Below are positions 30,317-40,700 of a DNA stretch of 64,000 nt, one piece after another (positions within the stretch are counted from its first letter, which is position 1; every line of letters starts with the position of its first letter). The stretch lies in NCBI GenBank assembly GCA_020283715.1, contig JAIQCW010000079.1:61563-125562 (forward strand), read 5' to 3'. The translations under genes and the position numbers were made by a program. The notes beneath the pieces were generated by a model. The model had not been told where the DNA came from, searched no databases, and was given only the letters and a program-made list of their open reading frames with translations. The stretch comes from Cytauxzoon felis (lineage: Eukaryota; Apicomplexa; Aconoidasida; Piroplasmida; Theileriidae).

Positions 30317-31762
30317 ATGATATTGATAATACACTTTATTTTGTTGTATTATTTATATAATATGAAAGATGGTTATGTATTATATAAAAGCAAATTGCCA
30401 ATACATATTACCGAAAATTCACATCATAATGAAAACAATATAGCACATATTATAAATACTTGGACCGGTATAGATTTTATTAAACCAATAAACCCACCCA
30501 AATATTTCGGAATTGATCTAGATGGTACCTTCTTTACCGACAATGAAGAATCCATGAATAGAAATTATAAAGCATTGACAAATGTAATTAAACTAGGAGT
30601 AACACCAATATTTTGTACTGGTATGTTTACAGACAAATAAATTCAATAATTACTCCATTCAAAGTCCAATTTACCTCTTCTTCTCCACCTTCCATTCCAC
30701 TAGGCGTGGAGCCTCATCCATTTAGTTCCCCTTCCAGCTCCCATGGATCGCTTCCAGGTATTCCACTTGAGGTCCAATCCTATACACCTCTATTCCACTC
30801 GCCGTGGAGGCTTCATCTATTTAGTTGTCCCTCCGCTTCCCTGAGATCAGCTACGGGTTCTCCACTTCCACCCGATGTCCAATCATCCACACCTACACAT
30901 CTGCCACGATCTCCGGGAGTGGCTCTACTCTTTAGAGATAGGTAATTAAAGAAGCTGACGGCAGGATGACATCATGTGGACGCCTAGTAGATGTAAAGGT
31001 TAATTGGACCTCGAGCTTGGAAGTATATGAAATTAGTTCTTTTTTGATTCATCCATAATAATTCATTCAGGACGAACGTTATATTCGACTTTATATTTAT
31101 TGAATAATCTCAAGGAAAGATCTGGATATAATGGTTATCCTGGTGTTTATGCTTGTGGATGTTTAGTTCTTGATAAAGATGGAATTGTAATTAGATCAAT
31201 TGAATTTAAGAAAGAGACATTGAAGATAATCTGTAACTATCTTGAGGATAATAATTTATTTCCTAATACAACATTTATTACATTATCACGTCCATTAAAA
31301 TGTACTGAATACATTGAAGAGTTGGAAATGAGGTCTACAATTGATAGATGTCCACCGAGTGAGTTAATAAGTAAGCAAGATTTATTGAAGGAGAGTATTA
31401 TGACTGTAATTATATATTCAAATTATGATTTAACAAATATTGAAATTCCTGGACTTGAGAATGGTAAAGATTACATCGTAATAAGATCATCTAATAATAA
31501 ATATGAAATTACACCACCAGGTGGTAGTAAAACAGAAGGTTTAAAAATATTAATGGAATACTATGGTGAAGATCCATCATCATGTGGTTATATTGGTGAT
31601 CATGAAAATGATATAGATATAATGAAATTATCAAATTTATCATTCGCTGTGAATAACGCGCATGATTATGTTAAAAGAGAGGCTAAATATTCTGTAAATT
31701 TATCTAATAATGAAGCTGCTGTTGCATACACTTTACAACAGGTTTACTCTATTCCTATGTGA
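30317..31762 (+). CDS. HAD-superfamily Cof-type phosphatase
   Basis: Exons 30317-30620 and 31071-31762 give 331 residues. Motif I is FGIDLDGTFF, with the nucleophile Asp and the acid/base Asp. Motif II is the Thr of IFCTGR, split by the intron. Motif III is the Lys in GGSKTEGL, and motif IV is GYIGDHENDIDIM. The cap lies between motifs II and III, the Cof (type IIB) layout, typical of sugar-phosphate or phospholipid-related phosphatases. The first 16 codons are hydrophobic and could be a leader; a second ATG lies at 30362. The 450-nt intron carries a PMR. The 3' end is part of a 73-bp tandem repeat. Confidence 0.87.
30662..31020 (-). repeat. PMR repeat in the HAD phosphatase intron
   Basis: T-like, C, P (CGCTTCCAGGT), T, C, P, T, S, X and T modules. 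S is antisense to the host. Confidence 0.9.
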
Positions 31763-31925
31763 AATATATTGCTAAAATTGCAATGAACTCTCTGTAACAT
31801 ACACTCTACAACAGTTTTACTCTATTTATATGTAATATATATTGCTAAAATTGCAATGAACTCTCTGTAACATACACTATACAACAGTTTTACTCTATTT
31901 ATATGTGAAATATACTGCTAAAAAT
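31725..31925. repeat. 73-bp tandem repeat (about 2.7 copies) starting in the HAD coding end
   Basis: Three starts of CATACACT at 31725, 31798 and 31871 give a period of 73. The first unit contains the last codons and stop of the HAD gene, so the other copies duplicate its 3' end and UTR. The rest of the gap to 32166 is AT-rich with no gene. Confidence 0.8.
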
Positions 31926-32166
31926 TGGCAAACTTGTACTATTAATGACATTTAAACGCTGTTAAAATTTCGCTAAAAGTTGGCAAATTTGTTAATGTAG
32001 TAAAATGTCTATATTGATTAATCCTTTTAAAAAATTCCTCCCACAACCCGATGATGAAGTGGGGTAAGTGGGGGCGAGGGAAAAAGATTATAACTGTTAA
32101 ATATAATAAACATGTCTTCTAATATAAATAATCTTAATGTATACATATATATATTCATCAATACAT

Positions 32167-32780
32167 TTACGACTTTTGTTTGGAGATGGCGTATTGTGTG
32201 AGTTGTCTGGCGAAGGAGTTGACGGTATTACAGCCTTTTCTAGAGAGTCTTCTACCATGTTTGAGCATATCTTGTTCTAAAAAGCCGATACTTTCTAATT
32301 GTTGTACTATTGTACGTATAATTTTACCAGAGGCCCTACATGTATGATTTGGTGCACAACCACGTCTCTTCTTTGAACTATAAACACGTCTAAGACGATC
32401 AATACCAGTATCAGGATGAAAATATAAATGACGAAGTATAGCAGCAGCTCTAATATAAAACCAATTAGGATCTTGTGGTGCCAATTCCTTTGCTACCGAT
32501 GTCTTAACATAATCAATCCATTTTGGGCATTCAATGTAACCCTTCAATTTCATATGCTCGGCAAATGCCTTTATAAACAAATCTGCATCACAATCCTTCA
32601 ATGACGTATTCAAACGCCTATATGGAACCTTGGCATCAGCCTTTTTAACCTTTAACTTTGAAGTATCAATAGCCCACTCCATCTATAGAAATAATGAGAT
32701 AAATGATAATAGAATATGAGGTAAATGGTAATAGAAGATGAAGTAGACTCATTAATTTCCAATACCTTTTCATTCTCCAT
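32167..32780 (-). CDS. RPS19: 40S ribosomal protein S19 (eS19)
   Basis: The main exon 32682-32167 encodes the eS19 blocks [54 protein letters not shown] and the terminal FARQL. A likely first exon of 15 nt (32780-32766, MENEK) joins through an 83-nt intron with good GT-AG ends. Without it the main exon still starts with an ATG, so the upstream exon is likely but not certain. The protein acts in 18S rRNA processing and the 40S head. No PMR. Confidence 0.93.
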
Positions 32781-33459
32781 CTTGAAATGACGGCAACTTC
32801 AAAACCACGGCTAATTTAACAAGAAAGAGAATAAGAAGGCAATTTAAAATAAATAAATCTGTATCAGATAAATCTTCAACAGAGGGAAATCTGAAAACTT
32901 TGGGAGAGTCATCCAATAGATTATGTTGGATGAACTTCCATAGCCAATTTTGGAGATGGGTATATAAAAATTAAATTTAAACTCACCTTTTTATATATTA
33001 ATTAAATATAAAACAGCTATAATAAATTATTATAAATTTATACTGTGATACCAACACTTTTTAACCCCGAGGTCCATAGTCATAATGGGGGAAGACTTCC
33101 ATCCTCAACTGGAAATCAATCAACATCCAATGTGGTCTTTTAAACTTTTATACATTATCCATCTCTAGTTATCTTGATGTTATATAAATATTTATCATAG
33201 ATTTACCTTAAATTACTCTACAAATTTCCCTCATTCACTCTTAATTTCTATCGTTCTCACTACACTCTCAAAATCACTTAACTTGATTGATTCAACCCTT
33301 AACTAGTTAATTAACTTTTATTAAACTTTAAATACTTTAATTAAGCTTTGATTTTCAACATCATATCGTATATATGTCACTAGACACCACTTGCCCTTTT
33401 GGGCCTATGACTCTACCTTGACGTAGATTTAATAAAGGTCAATTTTATAAAATTGTAAA
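32781..33459. other. Intergenic region between eS19 and Rab-GDI
   Basis: About 680 nt between divergently transcribed genes. It is moderately AT-rich with short C/T-rich stretches (for example 33225-33285). No PMR, RNA gene or coding exon recognised. Presumed promoters. Confidence 0.4.
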
Positions 33460-36400
33460 ATGGATGAGATTTATGATGTTTGTTTGATGATTTTTATTAA
33501 TTTTTCCTTAAATTTCAGGTTTGTGTATGTGGTACTGGTCTTAAAGAGAGTATTTTAAGTGGTTTGTTATCACAGGATGGTGAGTTGATGCTTTTACTTG
33601 AAATATAATGTGCATTACAGGTAAAAAAGTACTTGTTCTTGATCGTAACTCTTATTATGGCGGAGAAGCTGCTTCACTAAATCTTACAAATCTGTATAGA
33701 CACTTTAAACCAGGTATGTACATTATAACCTCCTAAGAGGGGCATATCTCCACTGGATTTATACTGGAGCTCTAATTTATAAATGAAATGAATACTCCTG
33801 GTGATGTATTTGTTACTGAGGATCCTATTCAGAAGGGTGTAAAGGAATGGATTGGTAGGAGTGCCATGTTGATTGATGGATACCATACTCGATGTCTACC
33901 TCAATTGCGGAAATTGATGAAGTACGAAAGATACTAGCTAAGAATTGGAATGGTAATGCTGAAGAATCAGCATTTGCCTTCCTTAAACCTACTGGTGCTA
34001 ATAAAGAATGGGCTTCAGGTACACATGAAGACGCTGTTATAACTAAATGCAAGAGAGTTCTGTGGTTATCTTCCCTCCGGAATTTGGTGTAGTTTTACAG
34101 GTGAATATTTAAATTTTTCTGGACGACTGACATTAATGGATGAGTATAAAGTACTCTTAAGGGAAGGCTATGATTATTATCTTATGAGTATCTAAATATT
34201 AATTACCACTGGACTCTCTCTCCTATATTCTATCCTGTGGACTGGGAATGAATTATTACACGTAATTTTACCCTATAATGATGAAGGATTTGTAAAGTTC
34301 GTCATTCTTCCCAGCAATGGGTGGAAGACCGGGGATGAAGCTAATAAAACCAATGCTGCAAACACACTTAATCTTGACCCATCTGGTACCAGAAGGGCTT
34401 TTGACAAATTTAAAGAGGGTGTAGGTGATATAACTAATGAAGATGTAAATGTTATAAATGCTGGTAAAGTGGCTTTAGTCTTATTTGGTGTATTGGGAGT
34501 ATCCTCTGTATCACGCTGGATATTTATCATCCAGGGGTTTGTAAATCCGTAATCATTTTTGGAATCTCCCTCCAACCACTTCTTCAATTCCATCCTCCTT
34601 CTTCCTCCTCCCTAACTCTCCTCATCCTATATTTTCCGGAGTTGTCATAGCCAACCACAGGGAAAAGAGTACATTGAAATTCTTTGATGATAGTAATGCT
34701 AGGAATGCTAATGATGTTGCAGCTAAAGCTAAGGAGATTGCGAGAGCGAATTTTTATTGTACCATTGGCATCTCTGCTCTAGTGATGGTATTTATAATTG
34801 TTGGGTTATTTTACCTCATATTATTTAACTTAGTGGGGGATATTTGATTAATAACATGATTTTTGGTGCAATAATAGTTGGTAGTTTCACAATTATAAGT
34901 GAAACTGCGGGTAATAAATCACTTGTTAATGGCAAGGGTATAATAAATGGTTGTTTATTATTATCTCTTCTAATAGTATCTATAATAACCACATCATACA
35001 CTATTATACAATATAAGTCATATTTTGCTCTCAACTATACCATTCGATGTTACAACCTACTCTTCCACACGCCTCCACCGTTGGTCTTGCAGACAGCTTC
35101 TCCACCTGAGGTCCTTCCACTCGCCGTGTAGGCTTTCCTTATTTACTTCCCCCTCCGCTTCCCTGAGATCAGCTGCGGGTTCCACTCGAGGTCCAGTACT
35201 ACACTTCATTCCACTTGAGGTTACATCCAATACATCCTTAGCACCATCTTCCATCATTCCCATGATGGATGATCCATCACAACCCTCTTCACTACCTTCG
35301 CCACGATCTCTGGGAGTGGCTATACTCTTTAGAGATAGGTAATTGGAAGAGGCTCCACGCCTAGTGGAAGGAGAGTTGGATTGGTCCTCGAGTGGAGAAG
35401 CTCCATGCAATAGGAAAGATAGTGTGGATATGACTTTATATCGAATAGTTTTGGGATCTTCTATTTTAGTTAATATTATTGATTGATATTATATATAGGT
35501 ATTGAACCAGATAGATCATTGGGTGTGAATCGTGATTGGAATGTGGATTTGATACCGAAATTTGTATTAGCGGGTGGGAAATTGGTGAAGATATTACAAG
35601 TAACAGAGACATCACAATATTTGGAATGGCAGGTATTGGATGGTAGTTATGTTTATCAATATCAAAAGGGTACATTATTATATAATGAAAAGTTTATACA
35701 TAAAGTACCAGCAACAGATAAGGAAGCATTAACATCACCATTGATGGGATTTTTTGAAAAGACTAGATGTCAAAATTTTTATCGTTTTATTGCACAATTT
35801 AATGAAAAAGATAATACAACATGGAAAGGACATGATCCATATGTTGAAAGTATAAGAGTATATTATGATCATTATGGTCTTGAAGAAAATACAATAGATT
35901 TTTTAGGACATGCTGTAGCATTATATACATGTGATGATTATATAAATGAACCAGCTATTGGTCCTATTTTAAAAATGAAATTATATATGACATCATTAAT
36001 GAGATTTGGTTCATCACCATTTATATATCCTATTTATGGTCTTGGTGGTATACCTGAAGCATTTTCTAGACGTTGTGCTATATTTCGTGGTACATTTATG
36101 CTCAATAAACCTATTATAGGATTCCAATTTGATAATAATGGTAAAGTTAATGGTGTTAAAACACATGATGGTGAAATTGCACAATGCTCACTTGTTATAT
36201 GTGATCCAACATATATTGTTAATCTCTTACCCGAAAAAATTAAAACCATCGGTCAAGTCATTAGATGTATCTGTATACTCAATCATCCAATACCAGATAC
36301 CAATAACGCATCATCATGCCAAATCATCATACCACAAAAACAACTCAATCGACATCATGGTATGTTTACTACCATATTCCACTCGCTTCCACCTGAGGTC

Positions 36401-37437
36401 TTCCCACTAGGCGTGGTGCCTCTTCTATTTACTTCCCCCTCCGCTTCCCGGAGATCAGCTACGGGTAGTCCACTTGAGGTCAATATTCACTGTCTTTCAC
36501 TACTTCATTTTCAACCTCCAAAATTTGAAGGAAAATCTGAATTTCTGGGGAAACTCATGAAGATTGCGGAATGACTACTGGATGAATTTTAGATGTTAAT
36601 ACTTCATTTAAAAGGAATTTGATGATTGTATTGAGTTGAATAAACCTCACTTCATTCCTATTTATATTCATTGAGTTATCCCTACAAACATGAAATTCGT
36701 CACTTTAGTCTTATCTCGACGAGATTAGTGATGTAACCTCAGGTGGAATACCCGTAGCTGATCTCAGGGAAGCGGAGGGGGAGGTAAATATGAAGGCCTC
36801 CACGGCTAGTGGGAGACCTCAAGTGGAGAAGCTCCATGCAATGGAAAACATGGACCTCGATAGACAGTCTTATTCTTTGACTAAATAAATTAATTAATAT
36901 AGATATTTACTTAACGTTGTTATCACATTCTCATGGTGTTTGTACTAGGGGCAAGTATATTTGTATAATATCTACGACGGTGGAATCTGGTAATCCGAGG
37001 AAAGGTTTGTTGAGTTTAGATTTCATTACCAATTATAATTGGCATTGGAATATATAAAATTATATTTATTTTTAATATAGAAATTGAACCAGCATTGAAA
37101 CTTATTGGCGATGTTGAAGAAACATTTGTTCAAATCTCTGATATTTATGTGCCTGTTTCTAGTGGTACCAAAGATAATGTAAATTGATATTATGATTGAT
37201 GTTATATTTATAAATTCCCTTTAGATTTTTATTACGGAATCATATGATGCTACTTCTCATTTCGAATCTGCATCTAATGATGTCTTGAGATTGTATGTTT
37301 GATATATATCAATTAACATATTCAACAGATATAAGGAGATTACAGGAAAAGATTTAGATTTATCTAAGATCCCTGTAAGTAGAATTATACTTAATTATTC
37401 ATTACCCTTAATCTAGGAGCCGAAGTATGATGAATGA
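33460..37437 (+). CDS. GDI: Rab GDP-dissociation inhibitor
   Basis: Nine exons (33460-33477, 33519-33579, 33621-33713, 35499-36359, 36903-37004, 37081-37178, 37225-37292, 37329-37374, 37417-37437) give 455 residues, the family size. Conserved blocks are the FAD-fold-like [32 protein letters not shown], the Rab-binding platform [27 protein letters not shown] and [11 protein letters not shown] extracts GDP-Rab from membranes. Intron 3 is 1785 nt and holds a broken membrane-protein gene plus a PMR. Intron 4 is 543 nt with a PMR and L module. The other six are 36-76 nt. Confidence 0.95.
33740..35030 (+). pseudogene. Broken multi-pass/secreted family gene nested in GDI intron 3
   Basis: Several coding-like fragments on the host strand, separated by stops and frame changes. 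They are [20 protein letters not shown] (about 33810), [17 protein letters not shown] (about 33900), [15 protein letters not shown] (about 34465), a charged/hydrophobic segment with VVIANHREK and [18 protein letters not shown] (34640-34830), and a membrane segment [12 protein letters not shown] (34865). The hydrophobic spans look like a degraded multi-pass protein. I do not recognise the family with certainty; a Tpr-like or related parasite-specific family is possible. Confidence 0.55.
35062..35414 (-). repeat. PMR repeat in GDI intron 3
   Basis: C, X, T, C, P, T, D, S, C and T modules. S and D are antisense to GDI. The acceptor of exon 4 is 84 nt further right. Confidence 0.9.
36379..36863. 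repeat. PMR repeat with L module in GDI intron 4
   Basis: C, T, C, P and T modules, the L module (about 36485-36730, ending ATCTCGACGAGAT), then T, inverted P, C and T. Confidence 0.9.
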
Positions 37438-37782
37438 TGATGATGATTAGATGATTGAAAAAAAAATTTCGGAAAATTTGTATTATACTCTCTTTAAATT
37501 TTAATTTTATAAAATATAAATTATATATTTTATTTATTAATTGTAAATTTTATTTTTAAATTTATAAAACATCCTCCTCATATTTAGAGTGTTAATGTAA
37601 ATATTTATTAAATATAAGAATCAAATTATAATATGAAATGAACTTTATATATATTCATTATCTACATTTAAAATATTTTAAATATATAAATGGATTATTT
37701 ATTTATTATTATTTTAGCTCTTTGAAAATATAAACGACATTAATTTTAATAATTTCAAACGATAATTTAAAAATAAAAAAAA
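37438..37782. other. AT-rich intergenic region
   Basis: 345 nt between GDI and the SWIRM gene on the same strand, nearly all A+T with poly-A and poly-T runs. Terminator/promoter space; nothing else seen. Confidence 0.45.
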
Positions 37783-40700
37783 ATGCCAAGAGGCAGAAAT
37801 AATTCATATATTGCAGATAATAAAATATTTCAAAATTATTTAGAAAAAAATGTAAATTTTATTTTCAAAATTTATTTTTATTATCTATATTAGGATAAAA
37901 AATCAAATTATAAAAGACGAAGACAAAATGATCTATTAATAACATCCGATAATGAAACTAATCCAATAGAAAATACAAAACCTATTGAAATTATTCTACC
38001 AATCTATACTCAATGGTTTGATATTAATTCAGTTAATAAAATTGAAGAAGAATGTGCCAATAATATCTATATAGGTTCATTTCAATCAATAAAATTTTAT
38101 ATACATTATCTATAGGATTAGGACTCGATGGTAATATCCTAATCGAAGCATATAAACATCTCAGAAATACCATCATTGCATTGTATCGCAGAAACCCATT
38201 CAAATATCTCACAGTCACAGAATGCATACGCAATATCGGTACGTTTATAACAATCATAAATATAAAAACAACAAATGAAGTGATTCTACTCTGTCTTAGT
38301 CCTGCTGTCAGCTCTCCAGTTGAGGTCTTCCACTCGCCGTTCCACCTGAGGTCCAATCCGACTCTCTTCGTCTTGCAGACAGCTCTTCTAATTACCTATC
38401 TCTAAGGAGTATAGCCACTCCCAGAGATCGTGGCGGAAGTATAGTGATAATGGACCTCAAGTGGAAGTGGAACACCTGGAAGCGATCTACGGGAGCTGGA
38501 AGGGGAACTAATTAGAAGAAGCCACCACGGCGAGTGGAAGAAGAGGTGGATTGGACCTCAGGTGGAGATCTCACGGCAGGACTAAGACGTACTGTGGATG
38601 ACAATGAAATGTGATAGAATCTTGTTCTTATATGTTGATGATGGATATTATTCTTGTTGTTATAATTCTACTTATAGATGGTGATGCATCTTTGATAATG
38701 AAGATTCATACATTGCTAGATTATTGGGGTATTATCAATTTCCAGGCACGTAACGAACATGGCGATCGCATTTTTAATAATAACATACCAAGTGTAAGTT
38801 TACACATCACAACAACCAATTAAAGAAGTTTTTCCTACACCTGAGATCAATCCTGCCGTCAGCTCTTCCATTTACTTCCCCCTCCGCTTCCCATAGATCA
38901 GCTGCGGGTTCCACTTGAGGTTACATCCAACACAACCTTCATCATCGCCACGATCTCTGGGAGTGGCTATACTCTTTAGAGATAGGTAATTAGAAGAGCT
39001 GACGGCAGGACCTCAGGTGGAACGGCGAGTGGAAGAAGAGTTGGATTAGACCTCAGGTGGAAAGCTGACGGCAGGACCAACGGTAGAGGCTAGTGAAACA
39101 GAGGTTGTAACCTCAGGTGGAGGTGGGGGACCTTTGGTTGATATCGATTTGTCTTTCATTTTTTATTGTTTCATTGATATTTTAGTCGAATACGGATTAT
39201 ACGATGGTTAATTTTAATAATGTGATGAATCATATTCATAATGTTGAGAATGAGCCATTACCGGAGACGAATTCTATAGATGAGGTTGTTAAACTTTGTA
39301 CGAAGATTAATTCAAATACTTATTTTAATAATCCTAATAATGTACACCGTAGATGTTACGGTTGTAGTGTACCTTGTACTACATCTTATTACATACTCAG
39401 CCCAAACGCTAACAACGGTATGTTTACTTTACTTGGACCCCAGATGGATTTATGTGAAATATTTTCTTCATGAGGTAGATGGATATTGAGGTTGAAATTT
39501 GATGATTTGTATATTTAAATACTTATAAGTTCCAAGGTACAGCTGCTAATGAAATACCTGCTGCTATACGTCATAAGTTAGCGATGTTCCTCACAGGATT
39601 TATGTTACTCGAATAGGGCATTTTCACGAATAACTTTTCCATATTCCAACTTGGAAATAGATATAGGGAGCAACGTAAAGGTAATGGTGGTCAAAATTGG
39701 GATACTAATCAACTCGCCGGCTCCGTCATACCAAACAACGATGCTATAGGGGAATTATTCGGTTTCGCACGCGAAGTTAAAGATAATGATAATAATACAA
39801 GAGGTGGTGATAATTATGATCCTAAACAAGCGTGGTCCCATTGGTCGCCCATTTTAATGCTCTCGATATCTCTAGGAACGGTCTATGCGTTCTATCCTGC
39901 AATAACGCCTTATCAGTTGATGGATGTTGAGGATGCTAATAATACAGATTTCTATATACAATTTATATCTGCAATACCGACATTGGTTATTGGGGTATTA
40001 GATGAGATAGATTATGGCCCCGGAAGCGGGGACGGTTTCAATAGTAAACACGATACAATTAAAGGTATTTTTGGGAATCCTTTATACAACTGGTATGATA
40101 AACCTGAATGGAATTGTTTTTGGATAGCGGCAATACCTTACGTCCTATGCCTTCATATCTTCATCACAATGATTCATTTTCCTGATGGTTTCATTGCAAC
40201 CTTTCTCCATTCTAAACAGTGGTTACTCAAATGCATTTGTGTATCCTTCAATTTCTGGCAGGAAATTTTAGAGATTGTAGGATTTTCAGCCGCAGGAAAA
40301 CAAAGCAATCCCAAGGGAGTTGTTGTGAAGAATAATCGTGTTGATACTAGTCTAACTGAAGGTGATGCCAATGAAGAGATTGCGTATAATGGATATATGG
40401 ACATGTCAATCAATATTACCCTTCAATTTAAGCCCCATTTCAATTATTTCTAACCAAATGGAATTAATTATACCCCATAAACATCATTCATTTTATGGGG
40501 CATTTGCTGCATAATTATCCTCTAAACCTCATTGAAGATTTTACATCTAGGATTAATCATTCATCAGCCCACATATAGTATAATAATATTTCCACTAGCC
40601 GTTCCACCTGAGGTTACAACCTTCCCTTCCACTCGCCTCTACTTGAGGTCCAATCAAATTCTCTTCGTCTTGCAGACAGCTCCTCTAATTACCTATCTCT

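Noticed and set aside
38181..38405. Plus-strand frame over SWIRM gene exon 3 and its intron as a separate gene
   Set aside because: It is the SWIRM exon in another phase running into a PMR; the SWIRM model explains the exon.
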